This document shows positions 30,299-39,149 of a stretch of DNA of 64,000 nucleotides, one piece after another. Numbering within the stretch: the first letter of the stretch is position 1; every line of letters starts with the position of its first letter. The stretch spans positions 124,001 through 188,000 of the forward strand of contig NZ_SMAO01000008.1 in assembly GCF_004342175.1 (NCBI RefSeq), read 5' to 3'. Position numbers and translations under genes: made by a program. Below the pieces are notes generated by a model. That model had not been told where the DNA came from, ran no database searches, and saw only the letters and a list, made by a program, of their open reading frames with translations. The DNA is from Thiobaca trueperi. GTDB taxonomy: Bacteria; Pseudomonadota; Gammaproteobacteria; Chromatiales; Chromatiaceae.

Positions 30299-30540
30299 TC
30301 GCTTGATGCCTGCGTCGGCCAGCCCTGCACCAGTCGATAGCCATGCAGCCGGCGGCGTCTGTCGATGGCCCGGATACGGTCGATGCCGGCCTCGTAGGAG
30401 GGAACGCCGGTCTTGCGCACGCCGCCCTGGCGCGTATCGAGTGAACCCCAACTGGAAACGAGCGTCCAGTCCCCGAACAGATCCTCAACCAGTTGAGCCT
30501 GGTAATAACGTGCCTTCTCGGTTTGGATCCAGCGATACAT
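30289..30540 (-). CDS. stand-alone WGR domain protein
   Basis: 83 residues consisting of one WGR domain: KARYYQAQLVEDLFGDWTLVSSWGSLDTRQGG with the Trp-Gly core (here WGS rather than WGR), then SYEAGIDRIRAIDRRRRLHGYRLV. WGR domains bind DNA or nucleic acid ends in PARP and MolR-type proteins. As a short bacterial protein the function is unknown. AGGAGAG precedes the ATG. It overlaps the downstream phosphodiesterase start by 10 nt, so a shared nucleic-acid-related role is possible. Confidence 0.85.
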   Translation of the reverse strand: MYRWIQTEKARYYQAQLVEDLFGDWTLVSSWGSLDTRQGGVRKTGVPSYEAGIDRIRAIDRRRRLHGYRLVQGWPTQASSEWN

Positions 30541-30862
30541 GGTCCAACTCTCCTGGCGTCACCATTGGTCGGACGCCATCAGCTTGCGGTCGAGCCCGGC
30601 CCGCTGTGCCGCATGCGTATTGATCGGGTCGGCGGCAGATTTGGCGCGGCATACACACCGGGCCTTTCGTTTTCTGGAGATTATCAGCAATCTCAATCGC
30701 TTGCCATGAAATAACGCAGATTTTCCGGCTTTCTGACGCTCGTCTGAGAACGCGGACAGGTGCGCGCAGCCAGATCGGCGCCCGCTTGAGCATCGCGCTG
30801 GCTTGGATTAAAAGTAATTAAAAACAAAGGCTTGGTTTTTGATAATGCGGCGGGCGCGCCAA
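30541..30862. other. 322-nt intergenic region between WGR gene and cobS
   Basis: No gene or tRNA is visible. It contains the presumed promoter of the WGR gene (minus strand) and, near 30822-30845, an AT-rich hairpin AAAAAC...GTTTTT that could terminate the cobS transcript. The AAACAAAGG core there is also found in the centre of the 33.8-kb ACAGGATT repeat, so it may be a decayed copy. No cobalamin riboswitch was recognised. Confidence 0.4.
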
Positions 30863-31612
30863 TCAGGCGCCGATTGGAAGGGCGCAAACCAGCACCAGCA
30901 GGGTTTCGGTGATTTCGACCAGTGCGCCGGCTGTATCGCCGGTGAATCCGCCGAGCCGCTGGAGCATGGTCCGTCTGGCGAGTGCAAAGATGATCAGGGT
31001 CGCGGCGACCAGCGCGAGACCGTACCAGCCAGCCATCGCCAGACAGCCGCTCCAGGCGATGAGCGTCGCGATCCAGGCCCTGCGGCGCGGCAGCCAGTTG
31101 AATGGATCGGCGGCCATGCCTTCTTTGCGTGCATAGGGCGCGGTCAGCAGCAAAAGCGGTAATTGTGCCCGCGCCAGGAGCGGGATCCAGAGCAGCAGCC
31201 AGGGATCGCCCTGAGCGATCAGCGCCTGGAGTCCAGCCCATTTGGCGATCAGCGCCAGACTGATCGCCGCCACCCCCATGGGTCCGCTGCGTGGATCCTT
31301 CATGATCTCCAGGGTGCGTTCGCGGCTCGCCAGTCCGCCGACCCAGGCATCCAGGGTGTCGGCGAGTCCGTCCAGGTGCAGGGCGCCGGTGGACCAGACC
31401 CAGAGAATCAGCACCAGCGCCGCTGCAACGCCGGGGTTCGTGCCCTGGAGCCCCCAGGCAAGGCTGGCGATCAGACCGCCCAGCACCAGACCGATGAAGG
31501 GATACCAGGGCACCGCCCGGCCCGCCTCGGCAGGCGCGGTCAGTCCCGAATCGGGGAAGGGCAGCCGGGTCAGAAAACGCCCGGCGATCCAGAGTGGACG
31601 CAGATCGAGCAT
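30863..31612 (-). CDS. cobS: adenosylcobinamide-GDP ribazoletransferase (cobalamin synthase)
   Basis: 249 residues, inner-membrane protein with about six helices. Joins adenosylcobinamide-GDP to alpha-ribazole in the last steps of cobalamin synthesis. Marks: FLTRLPFP, WYPFIGLVLGG, the metal-binding loop ALHLDGLADTLDAWVGG, MKDPRSGPMG and GDTAGALVEITE near the C-terminus. It begins 3 nt after the cobT stop, so cobT and cobS are one unit with alr upstream. Confidence 0.95.
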   Translation of the reverse strand: MLDLRPLWIAGRFLTRLPFPDSGLTAPAEAGRAVPWYPFIGLVLGGLIASLAWGLQGTNPGVAAALVLILWVWSTGALHLDGLADTLDAWVGGLASRERTLEIMKDPRSGPMGVAAISLALIAKWAGLQALIAQGDPWLLLWIPLLARAQLPLLLLTAPYARKEGMAADPFNWLPRRRAWIATLIAWSGCLAMAGWYGLALVAATLIIFALARRTMLQRLGGFTGDTAGALVEITETLLVLVCALPIGA

Positions 31613-31615
31613 GAT

Positions 31616-32677
31616 TCAGTCCCCGCTTGCGCTCACGCCGGCCTCGGCAAAGGTCGCCATCTTCGCATGGACGGCACAGGCGAGACGCAGCAGCGGGACG
31701 GCCGCCGCCGCACCGCTGCCCTCGCCGAGACGCAGCCCGAGATCGAGCAGCGGATCGGCGTCGAGCGCCTGCATCATGAGCCGGTGTCCGGGCTCCGCCG
31801 AGCCATGCGAGAAGAGCATCCAGCCGCGCGTTGCGGGTTGCAGACGCACGGCGGCGAGCGCGGCGGCGGTGATGATGAAACCATCCACCAGGATCGGCAG
31901 ACCCCGTTGCGCGGCGGTGATGAAGGCGCCCACGGTGGCGGCGATATCGAAGCCACCGAGTCGTCCCAGCAGGTCGAGCGGTGTGCATCCGGACGTGGCG
32001 TGCAGCGCAAGCGCCTTCTCGATCGCCTGGGTCTTGCGGGCGATCCCGGCGGGATCCAGACCGGTTCCCGGCCCCACCAGCGTACCGGGCGCGATCCCCA
32101 GCAGGGCGCAGGCCAGGGCGGTGGCCGGGGTGGTGTTGGCGATCCCCATCTCGCCGCAGATCAGGAGTCCGGCCCCCTGGTCGAGCGCCTGCTCGACAGC
32201 GGCACGGCCCAGATTCAGCGCGCCTGCAAGCTGGCTTGCGGTCATTGCCGGTTCGCGGGCGATGTTGCCAGTGCCGGGCCCGAGACGTGCCGCGCGCACG
32301 CCGGCAACCGGGCCGGGGTCGGTGGCGATGCCCAGATCGAAGATCTCCATGCGGGCGCCAAGTGCATCGGCCATGACCGAGATGGCCGCGCCGCCACGGG
32401 CGATGTTGTGCAGCATCTGGAGGGTGACGGCCTGCGGAAAGGCCGACACGCCCTCCGCCGCGACCCCATGATCCGAGACGAATTGCAGGATCTGCACCGG
32501 ATCGACCGATGGGGTCGCGGTGCCCTGCATGCCGGCCAGCCGGATCGCCAGCTCTTCCAGCCGACCCAGCGAGCCACGCGGTTTGGTGAGCTGATCCTGC
32601 CGCTGTCGCGCCGCCTCGGCGGCGATGTCGTCCAGCGGGCGACAGGGGGCATTGAGCCAGGACAGGATGCTGGTCAT
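31616..32677 (-). CDS. cobT: nicotinate-nucleotide-dimethylbenzimidazole phosphoribosyltransferase
   Basis: 353 residues, standard length. Makes alpha-ribazole phosphate for the lower ligand of cobalamin. Marks: LTKPRGSLGRLEELAIRLAG, VSDHGVAAEGVSAFPQAVT, GEMGIANTTPATAL, GFIHS-type SHGSAEPGH, and LRLGEGSGAAAAVPLL with the catalytic glutamate. The start codon overlaps the alr stop by 4 nt. The pair cobT-cobS without other cob genes suggests that corrinoid salvage or late assembly is encoded here and the ring pathway elsewhere. Confidence 0.96.
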   Translation of the reverse strand: MTSILSWLNAPCRPLDDIAAEAARQRQDQLTKPRGSLGRLEELAIRLAGMQGTATPSVDPVQILQFVSDHGVAAEGVSAFPQAVTLQMLHNIARGGAAISVMADALGARMEIFDLGIATDPGPVAGVRAARLGPGTGNIAREPAMTASQLAGALNLGRAAVEQALDQGAGLLICGEMGIANTTPATALACALLGIAPGTLVGPGTGLDPAGIARKTQAIEKALALHATSGCTPLDLLGRLGGFDIAATVGAFITAAQRGLPILVDGFIITAAALAAVRLQPATRGWMLFSHGSAEPGHRLMMQALDADPLLDLGLRLGEGSGAAAAVPLLRLACAVHAKMATFAEAGVSASGD

Positions 32678-33777
32678 GACGCCACCCCATTGGTCAGGGA
32701 ATGATGGAAGAGTGGCACGCGACGACTGATGCCGGTGAAGAGCTGATAGGCGATGGTGTCGCTTGACTCGGCGACCTCATGGGCCGAAATGGTCGTACCC
32801 CAGAGTTCGACCGGATCGCCAGGGCGGGCGTCCGGCAGCTCGGTCAGATCCAGGGTGATCATGTCCATCGACACCCGCCCGATGAGTCGGGTGCGCTGTC
32901 CATTGACCGCAACCGGGGTGCCGTCACAGGCATGGCGCGGGTAGCCATCGGCATAGCCGATGGCGGCGACGCCGACACGGGTCGGTCGCTCGCAGACGAA
33001 ACGCCCGCCATAGCCGACCGGCTCGCCGGGCTGGAGGTCGCGTACCGAGATGAGCGCGGATTCGAGCGTCATCGCCGGTTGCAGGCCCACCGGATGCGCG
33101 TCGGGGAGCGGCGAGAGTCCATAGAGCATGATGCCGGGGCGGATCCAGTCGCCGTGCGTCTGAGGCCAGGCCAGAATGCCCGCCGAATTGGCGAGACTGC
33201 GGGGCAGCGCAAGTCCTGCAAGCCCCTGCTCGAAGACCGCGATCTGGTGCGCGGTGTAGGGGTGTTCCGGCTCGTCGGCCCGCGCGAAATGGCTCATCGC
33301 GACGATCTTGCCGACATGGGGGCAGGCGGCGAGCCGGGCATGGGACGCGGCGAAGTCGTCCGGCGCAAGGCCCACGCGGTGCATCCCCGAATCCATCTTG
33401 AGCCAGCAGATCAGCGGACGCGACGGACGCGACGCCAGCACCCACTCCAGTTGCTCACGGCAGTGAACCGCCATCCACAACCCGGCCTGATCGACCACCG
33501 CGATCTCGTCCGGGTGAAAGACGCCTTCGAGCAGCAGGATGGGGTTGTGGATGCCGGATTCGCGCAGTTCCAGCGCCTCATCGACACAGGCCACGGCAAA
33601 GCCGTCGGCCTCGTCGGTGAGCGCCTGCGCCAGCGCGACCGCGCCATGGCCATAGCCGTTGGCCTTGATGACGGCGAGCGCGCGCGCCGGGGACGCCAGA
33701 TGTTTGGCCTGACGATAGTTGTGACGCACCGCATCGAGATGGATGCGGGCGCGGAGCGGACGGGCGAGCGATTTCAT
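32674..33777 (-). CDS. alr: alanine racemase
   Basis: 367 residues. PLP enzyme converting L- to D-alanine for peptidoglycan. The Schiff-base lysine is Lys38 in AVIKANGYGHGA; the second catalytic residue (Tyr) lies in the GYGGRFV...GYADGYPR region, and WLKMDSGMHRVG is typical. It is the first gene of alr-cobT-cobS, with 4-nt overlap to cobT, a mixed operon without obvious metabolic logic. The promoter must lie in the 187-nt gap shared with the divergent hydrolase, which contains a palindromic repeat. Confidence 0.95.
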   Translation of the reverse strand: MKSLARPLRARIHLDAVRHNYRQAKHLASPARALAVIKANGYGHGAVALAQALTDEADGFAVACVDEALELRESGIHNPILLLEGVFHPDEIAVVDQAGLWMAVHCREQLEWVLASRPSRPLICWLKMDSGMHRVGLAPDDFAASHARLAACPHVGKIVAMSHFARADEPEHPYTAHQIAVFEQGLAGLALPRSLANSAGILAWPQTHGDWIRPGIMLYGLSPLPDAHPVGLQPAMTLESALISVRDLQPGEPVGYGGRFVCERPTRVGVAAIGYADGYPRHACDGTPVAVNGQRTRLIGRVSMDMITLDLTELPDARPGDPVELWGTTISAHEVAESSDTIAYQLFTGISRRVPLFHHSLTNGVAS

Positions 33778-33820
33778 GGTGACTCTGAGATGACGGGGAG
33801 TGGGAGCAGGTCTTTGATTT

Positions 33821-33885
33821 AGACAGGATTAACAGGATTAAACAAGATTGAAAACAAAGGTTTGAAAAATCCTGTTAATCCTGTC
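33821..33885. repeat. ACAGGATTAACAGGATT palindromic repeat, copy 3
   Basis: Left arm AGACAGGATTAACAGGATTA, centre rich in A with AAACAAAGGTTTG, right arm AATCCTGTTAATCCTGTC. Unlike the other copies it sits between two divergent genes (alr and the hydrolase/OsmC gene), so it lies in promoter space and cannot be a shared terminator. Confidence 0.85.
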
Positions 33886-33964
33886 AAAAGTGATACCGCT
33901 TGGCGTCCTTTGCGGTTCAAATACACTCTATTATGATCGCCCAACCAACACCGGGGAAATTGGA

Positions 33965-35215
33965 ATGTCACGCATCAAGCTCGAATTCCCGAACGCAGAG
34001 GGTCAGACCCTCGTGGGTTTGCTGGAGACCCCGCCGGAGCGGGTCACGACCGCCCGTTATGCGCTCTTCGCTCACTGCTTCACATGCAGCAAGGATATCG
34101 CCGCCGCCAGCCGTATCAGCCGCGCCCTGGCTGCGCGCGGGATCGCGGTGCTGCGCTTCGATTTCACCGGGCTGGGTAACAGCGACGGCGATTTCGCCAA
34201 TACCAATTTCTCGTCCAACGTCGCGGACCTGCTGGCCGCCGCGCGCAAGCTGGAACAGGACTTTCAGGCGCCGGCGCTGCTGATCGGTCACAGTCTGGGC
34301 GGCGCGGCGGTACTGGCGGCTGCGCCGCAACTGCCGTCGGTGGAGGCGGTCGTGACCATCGGTGCGCCCGCGACCGCCGCCCATGTGCAGCATCTGTTCA
34401 GCGGGGCGCGCGGACTGCTGGAGGAAACCGGCGAGGCCGAGGTCAAGATCGGTCTGCGCCGCTTCCGCATCCGCCAGCAACTGCTGGACGATCTGGATCA
34501 GTATGTCTCGGCGGATCATATCCGTCATCTGAATCGCGCCCTGCTGGTCTTTCACTCGCCGCTCGACACCATTGTCTCCATCGACGAGGCAGCCAAGATC
34601 TATCAGGCGGCCCGCCATCCCAAGAGCTTCATTTCGCTCGACAACGCCGATCACATGTTGAGCAATCGTGAGGATGCCGAATATGTGGCCGAGACGCTGG
34701 TGGCCTGGGCCAGCCGTTATCTGGGGCTGGGACGCCACGGTTTCGAGCCAAGTACCGGCACCGCGCCCAAGGTCCAGCCGGGCGAGGTGCTGGTCACCGA
34801 GATCGATACCCGCTTTCTGCGCGGACTCTATACCGACCGTCATCAATGGCTGGCTGACGAGCCGCGTGCGGTCGGCGGTTCGGATCTTGGTCCTTCGCCC
34901 TACGATCTGCTGCTGATGGCGCTCGGCGCCTGCACTTCCATGACGCTGCGGATGTACGCCAATCATAAGGGTCTGTCACTCGACGATGTTGAGGTCCGTC
35001 TGACGCATGAGCGGGTCTATGCCGAGGATTGCGGCGATGGCGAGCCCAAAGGGGGCAAGGTCGAACGCATCATCCGGCGGCTCAACATCCACGGCGACCT
35101 CAGCCCGGCGGAACGCGCCCGTCTGCTGGAAATCGCCGACCGCTGCCCGGTGCATCGCACGCTGGAGTCGGTCCCGGTGATTTTGACCCGCTATGAGGAG
35201 GACGGGCCGGTGTAA
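33965..35215 (+). CDS. bifunctional alpha/beta hydrolase - OsmC family protein
   Basis: 416 residues from the ATG at 33965 ([10 protein letters not shown]). Residues 1-255: alpha/beta hydrolase with [25 protein letters not shown], nucleophile elbow [10 protein letters not shown], and a late acid/His part ([19 protein letters not shown]). Residues 275-416: OsmC/Ohr-like domain with [30 protein letters not shown] (first redox Cys) and [12 protein letters not shown] (second Cys). This fusion is a known family in proteobacteria and probably handles organic hydroperoxides or thioester-type substrates. The 3' end overlaps the convergent yhaV by 25 nt. Confidence 0.92.
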   Translation: MSRIKLEFPNAEGQTLVGLLETPPERVTTARYALFAHCFTCSKDIAAASRISRALAARGIAVLRFDFTGLGNSDGDFANTNFSSNVADLLAAARKLEQDFQAPALLIGHSLGGAAVLAAAPQLPSVEAVVTIGAPATAAHVQHLFSGARGLLEETGEAEVKIGLRRFRIRQQLLDDLDQYVSADHIRHLNRALLVFHSPLDTIVSIDEAAKIYQAARHPKSFISLDNADHMLSNREDAEYVAETLVAWASRYLGLGRHGFEPSTGTAPKVQPGEVLVTEIDTRFLRGLYTDRHQWLADEPRAVGGSDLGPSPYDLLLMALGACTSMTLRMYANHKGLSLDDVEVRLTHERVYAEDCGDGEPKGGKVERIIRRLNIHGDLSPAERARLLEIADRCPVHRTLESVPVILTRYEEDGPV

Positions 35216-35712
35216 GCGCCCGCAATCGCTTGCATGCGCGCTGTGCAGGCGTGCGCCTCGACCAGAAGCTGATCCCAATCGTCTGGCGGATGTCCGCTGT
35301 CCAGCATGTGACGAAAGATCCGATAGGCGTCATCGTCGCGCTCGTAGGCGCGTTTGGTGTCTTCGTCGTTCACCCAGGCGTAGACGATCATCCTGCTCGG
35401 CGCGTGATAGCGGAAGAACAGACGGTATTGCTGAAAAAACTTGGCGCGGAACCAGTGTCGGCGTGCATCGCCAAGGGTGTTTCCCTGCCGGTACTCGACG
35501 CGCGTCGGGTCTTGCGGGATGACCTCAAACGCCAGTCTGGCGGTGGCTGCCAGCCGCTTGCTTGCATTCTTCTTCACATAACCGACCGGATCCTTCAGCT
35601 TGAGTGCTTCGACCTGCCGGATCAGCGTTTCAAGCTGCTCAAGAAACAGGGGATGGGCGAAGATCGTCCAGCCATTGACGATCAACGGCAACAGGCGGTT
35701 GTGTTCACTCAT
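35191..35712 (-). CDS. yhaV: type II toxin YhaV, RelE-like ribonuclease
   Basis: 173 residues from the ATG at 35712. It follows the YhaV pattern closely: VNGWTIFAHPLFLEQLETLI, KKNASKRLAATARLAFEVIPQDP, EYRQGNTLGDARRHWFRAKF, QYRLFFRYHAPSRMIVYAWVND and RHMLDSGHPPDDWDQL. YhaV is a ribosome-dependent RNase neutralised by PrlF. The start overlaps the prlF stop by 8 nt (ATGAGTGA), so toxin and antitoxin are co-translated. The C-terminus is slightly longer than E. coli YhaV and overlaps the convergent hydrolase/OsmC gene by 25 nt. Confidence 0.93.
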   Translation of the reverse strand: MSEHNRLLPLIVNGWTIFAHPLFLEQLETLIRQVEALKLKDPVGYVKKNASKRLAATARLAFEVIPQDPTRVEYRQGNTLGDARRHWFRAKFFQQYRLFFRYHAPSRMIVYAWVNDEDTKRAYERDDDAYRIFRHMLDSGHPPDDWDQLLVEAHACTARMQAIAGAYTGPSSS

Positions 35713-36034
35713 CGTCTGCCGACAGGGGCCGGTCGAGATCCACGTCCACGCCATCAGTCAGCGACTGGATACGTTGTAACAGATGGGGGTCGAACATTTG
35801 GATGCGCTCGGGATGGCTCGCCATGTCGTCGGCCAGAAAACGCAAGAATTGCGAGAGGACGGGGTCATGATCCTCAGCTTGAGCGGCCCGCGTGATGACA
35901 ACCTCACCGTCGGCGAGGATGGTGTAATGGATTCTGTCACGCTTGCCCAATTTGAGCGCGCGGCGAACGCTCTCCGGGACAGTGGTCTGATAACGGTCGG
36001 TGAGCGTCGATTCAGCGTCAAGCATGGCGGGCAT
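35705..36034 (-). CDS. prlF: type II antitoxin PrlF (SohA)
   Basis: 109 residues from the ATG at 36034 (MPAMLDAEST), which has a GGA 8 nt upstream; an ATG at 36067 is an alternative with poorer spacing. AbrB/SpoVT-like swapped-hairpin DNA-binding start: ESTLTDRYQTTVPESVRRALKLGKRDRIHYTI. The C-terminal half (HDPVLSQFLRFLADDMASHPERI) matches PrlF and binds YhaV. PrlF autoregulates its operon; a promoter with a palindrome over the -35 box lies just upstream. Confidence 0.92.
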   Translation of the reverse strand: MPAMLDAESTLTDRYQTTVPESVRRALKLGKRDRIHYTILADGEVVITRAAQAEDHDPVLSQFLRFLADDMASHPERIQMFDPHLLQRIQSLTDGVDVDLDRPLSADDE

Positions 36035-36069
36035 GGCTTTTCCAGTGAATGGAGTCGTGGATTGCATAC

Positions 36070-36105
36070 ATCCTAGTGCTGACACGCAGACAATGCAATT
36101 GCATT
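36070..36105 (-). promoter_or_regulatory. prlF-yhaV promoter with palindromic operator
   Basis: Minus strand: -35 TTGCAT (36098-36093), spacer of 17 nt, -10 TAGGAT (36075-36070), 36 nt ahead of the prlF ATG. The perfect 14-bp palindrome AATGCAATTGCATT (36105-36092) covers the -35 box and is a good candidate for the PrlF or PrlF-YhaV operator. It overlaps the stop codon of the upstream glycosyltransferase gene. Confidence 0.6.
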
Positions 36106-37684
36106 ACAGGATCCGGGGCACATAGCGGTAGAGATGCCACACATGCAGCGGATGCCGACAGGGCGCGGTCGCGGCTGCCTGCAAGGACGAACCCAGACAG
36201 TCGAACAGGGTGCGCCGGGTGTCGGCGGTGAAGCCGGCGATGTCAGGCGGTGCGCCGAAACGGCTGACCAGCCAGAAGGGCTCGTTCACGGCTTCCGGCG
36301 TGATGCGCGGGGCGATCCGGCCCCGTAGATATTCGGACGGACGGGTGAGACCGGGCCACTGGCTGGTGTGCAGATCCGGGCGATAGAAGCGCAGCATGGC
36401 GGTGGTCTGATAGCGGTCGGCATAGACCGGCGGTTCCAGTTCGCCGACCGCCTGCGCCAGCTCGGCGAAGCCATGCGTCTCGCGCAGGATGCGGTTCTGG
36501 CTGTCGGGCAGCGGCAGCAGGCCGGTGGCGGCATGGATGGCGTAGAGACTGACCAGCAGCAGATTGGCGGCAACCGCCGCCAGCGCCCAGCCCCACACCC
36601 GCCGCAGCCAGATGGCGGCCAGCGGCGCGGCGGCGAGCAGATACATGACCGGCCAGTTGGCTTCGACTTCGCTCGTCAATGACACAAGAGCGAAAAAGCC
36701 CAGCGGAAACAGGGTCGCGGCGATCAGCAGCTCGCGCGCCGGTCGCGACAGACTGGATGCAGCCGCCGTCTTCGGTATGGATTCAGTTCGACCCGCCAGC
36801 CAGGGCGCCAGCAGCAGCGGCACCGCGATCAGTCCCCAGAACCCCAGTTGAGTCGCCACATAGCCGAGCAGACTGGTGAGTCGCTCGCCCGGTGACTGCG
36901 GGCCTGAATGCTCGATGGTCTCGGCGGTCGCCGCAAGCAGCGGGCCGGCATCGGTGGCGAAACCATGACCGAACTGAAAGCGCATGGTCAGCCAGTCATG
37001 CTGCGCGTTCCAGAGGATGTTCGGTGCGAACACCAGCAGCGCCGCCAGCGCCCCCAGATAGGGCCAGGGCGTGCGCAGCGCACGCGGGTCGGCGCGCAGG
37101 ATGGCCCACAGGAACACCGGGCCGATCAGCACCATGGTGTATTTGCCGAGCAGACCCAGGCCGACCGCCGCCCCCGCCGTCAGCCAGCGTCGGCGATCCC
37201 CGGCCAGGGCGCGCTCGCCTTCGTGCAGCGCCAGCGCCCAGGCCAGCGCGAGCGCGGTATCCGGGGTGGTGATGACACCGCCGGCGAGTCCCGGCAGGGT
37301 CGCGAAGACCAGAATCAGCGCGAGCCCCAGATCGCGCCGGTCGGTCAGCCCGCCGTGACGATAGAAACGGGCGAGCACCCAGAGCGTGAGCAGTCCGGCG
37401 AGGAGTCCACCGAGGCGGGCCATGAAGGCCGATCCCGGCTCCAGCAGGGTCGTGATCCCGAGCAGTGCGACCCCTGGCGGGTGGTCGAAATAACCCCAGG
37501 CCAGACTGCGCGCCCAGTCGAAATAATAGGCTTCGTCCTGCGTCACTGGCAGCAGCGCGGCGATGGCCAGCCGCCAGGCGGCCATGACGGCGATCAGGAG
37601 CAGCAGCAGAAGCCGCCAGGGATGTGCGGAAGCGATGAGGTTGTGGGGCATGCGGGCCTTATTTCTGTCGATTTGGCGCATCAC
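36104..37684 (-). CDS. GT39-family membrane glycosyltransferase (ArnT/PMT-like)
   Basis: 526 residues, about 11-12 membrane segments. N-terminal first loop with the catalytic acidic pair in PVTQDEAYYFDWARSLAWGYFDHPP, typical of ArnT/GT39 glycosyltransferases that use polyprenyl-phosphate sugars. GVITTPDTALALAWALALHEGE and LLGKYTMVLIGPVFLWAI follow; the soluble C-terminal part (about 410-526) contains YADRYQTTAMLRFYRP. Acceptor is unknown (lipid A or protein). The start is GTG 37684 or ATG 37681; MPHNLIASAHPWR downstream is another option. It is directly upstream of prlF-yhaV. Confidence 0.85.
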   Translation of the reverse strand: MMRQIDRNKARMPHNLIASAHPWRLLLLLLIAVMAAWRLAIAALLPVTQDEAYYFDWARSLAWGYFDHPPGVALLGITTLLEPGSAFMARLGGLLAGLLTLWVLARFYRHGGLTDRRDLGLALILVFATLPGLAGGVITTPDTALALAWALALHEGERALAGDRRRWLTAGAAVGLGLLGKYTMVLIGPVFLWAILRADPRALRTPWPYLGALAALLVFAPNILWNAQHDWLTMRFQFGHGFATDAGPLLAATAETIEHSGPQSPGERLTSLLGYVATQLGFWGLIAVPLLLAPWLAGRTESIPKTAAASSLSRPARELLIAATLFPLGFFALVSLTSEVEANWPVMYLLAAAPLAAIWLRRVWGWALAAVAANLLLVSLYAIHAATGLLPLPDSQNRILRETHGFAELAQAVGELEPPVYADRYQTTAMLRFYRPDLHTSQWPGLTRPSEYLRGRIAPRITPEAVNEPFWLVSRFGAPPDIAGFTADTRRTLFDCLGSSLQAAATAPCRHPLHVWHLYRYVPRIL

Positions 37685-37689
37685 GGATC

Positions 37690-37817
37690 TTGGCGGAGAC
37701 GCGGATTAAAATTTTAAATTTTTTAATGCCTTAAATCGCGCCAGCTCCGGTGGTCGTCAATGCTGCCAAGATTTGTTCAAGCCAACAACATCGCATACCG
37801 CACTGGGTGCGATTTAA
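37690..37817. repeat. composite TTAAACCGCG repeat, locus H, inverted and diverged
   Basis: An intact type 1 unit in reverse orientation at 37731-37817 (87 nt) has mutated ends TTAAATCGCG/TGCGATTTAA; the matching changes keep the palindrome. It is preceded by an AT-rich linker and a degraded unit end ACGCGGATTAA (37699-37709). The right end provides the TAA stop (37816-37814) of the minus-strand transaldolase gene. Confidence 0.8.
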
Positions 37818-38785
37818 CCGCTCTGGCTGACCTCCTGGACGAACTGCTCCAGTTTGCGGGTGTCGGCGGCGAACACCCGGATGCCTTCGGCGAGTTTTTC
37901 GGTCGCCATGGCGTCTTCGTTGAGCTCCCAGCGGAAAGCCGCTTCGTCGTATTCGACCCTGGCAAGATCCATCGCGCGGGCCTTCTCGGCATCCAGTTTA
38001 CGCGGCAGATCGCCGTCGGTGGAAGCCAGTTCGCCGAGCAGGGCGGGCGAGATGGTCAGATAATCGCAGCCGGCGAGTTCCAGGATCTCGTCGAGATTGC
38101 GGAAACTGGCGCCCATGACGACGGTCTGGTAGCCATGACGCTTGTAATAATTGAAGATGCGTGTCACCGAGCGCACGCCCGGATCCTCGTCTGCCGGATA
38201 GCCGGCCAGATTCTCGGCCGCTTTGTACCAGTCGAGAATGCGTCCGACGAAGGGCGAGATGAGGGTCACGCCCGCATCGGCACAGGCGACGGCCTGAGCG
38301 AAACCGAACAACAGGGTCAGATTGCAGTGAATGCCCTCACGCTCCAGCCGTTCAGCGGCGCGGATGCCTTCCCAGGTGGAGGCGATCTTGAACAGCACCC
38401 GGCTGCCGGGGTCGATGCCGGCCTGCTGATAGAGCGCGACCAGCTCATGGGCGCGGCGCAGGGTGGCCTCGGTGTCGAACGAGAGTCGGGCGTCGATCTC
38501 GGTGGAGACCCGGCCCGGCACGATCCTGAGGATCTCGGTACCGAAATTGACCGCCAGTCTGTCCATCGTCCAGCGTGATTGAGCGAGACGGTCGCCGTCC
38601 CCCTGCCGCTGACCGAAGAGCAGGGCGTCTTCGACCAGTTCACGATAGACCGGCAGTTGGGCCGCCTTGTAGAGCAGCGAGGGATTGGTGGTTGCATCCT
38701 GGGGCTGATAGTCGATGATCGACTGGAAATCGCCGGTATCGGCGACAACTGTGGTCATGCTCTTGAGCTGTGCGAGTTTGTTCAT
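37814..38785 (-). CDS. tal: transaldolase (TalB type)
   Basis: 323 residues. Transfers dihydroxyacetone units between sugar phosphates in the pentose phosphate pathway. Motifs: [29 protein letters not shown], the Schiff-base lysine in [49 protein letters not shown] and [19 protein letters not shown]. Standard E. coli-type length. The stop codon TAA is formed by the terminal bases of an adjoining repeat, so the last residues (VSQSG) directly abut that element. Confidence 0.96.
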   Translation of the reverse strand: MNKLAQLKSMTTVVADTGDFQSIIDYQPQDATTNPSLLYKAAQLPVYRELVEDALLFGQRQGDGDRLAQSRWTMDRLAVNFGTEILRIVPGRVSTEIDARLSFDTEATLRRAHELVALYQQAGIDPGSRVLFKIASTWEGIRAAERLEREGIHCNLTLLFGFAQAVACADAGVTLISPFVGRILDWYKAAENLAGYPADEDPGVRSVTRIFNYYKRHGYQTVVMGASFRNLDEILELAGCDYLTISPALLGELASTDGDLPRKLDAEKARAMDLARVEYDEAAFRWELNEDAMATEKLAEGIRVFAADTRKLEQFVQEVSQSG

Positions 38786-38939
38786 GGTTCGCCTCGGGAT
38801 TTTTCAGTCGTCAGGTGTCAGGGGCAGTCGTCAGCGGTTGGTCTGATGTGCGTTTCGACCGGGTTCAAACGGATTGGTTTGTCATGCCGGGCGGCGGATC
38901 CTGCGGATGTTACGCCTCGAATCGCGAATCTTTCGTGAC

Positions 38940-39126
38940 TTAAACCGCGCCCGGTGCGGTATGCGATGTTTTAGGCTGGATCGACCTTGTCAGCATCGAC
39001 GACCTTGAGAGCGGGCGCGGTTTAAGAAAAATATAAAATTTTAAACCGCGTCGCCGCCAAGGTCCGTGGATGTGCCAAACGTCGAATTCACTCGAAACTC
39101 AGCATCTCGCGCTGGACGCGGTTTAA
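38940..39126. repeat. composite TTAAACCGCG repeat, locus F (type 1, linker, type 2)
   Basis: Type 1 unit 38940-39025 (86 nt) with a perfect 14-bp terminal inverted repeat TTAAACCGCGCCCG/CGGGCGCGGTTTAA, a shortened 15-nt AT linker (GAAAAATATAAAATT), and type 2 unit 39041-39126 (86 nt). Fills the space between the divergent transaldolase and CHAD genes; the right end is 23 nt from the CHAD start. Confidence 0.92.
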
Positions 39127-39149
39127 GTGAGTCGCCAGGGAGTGATTGA

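Noticed and set aside
30693-32690. Long minus-strand open frame (665 codons) across cobS and cobT
   Set aside because: Arg/Gly/His-rich composition typical of a high-GC shadow frame; cobS and cobT in other frames match known families over full length.
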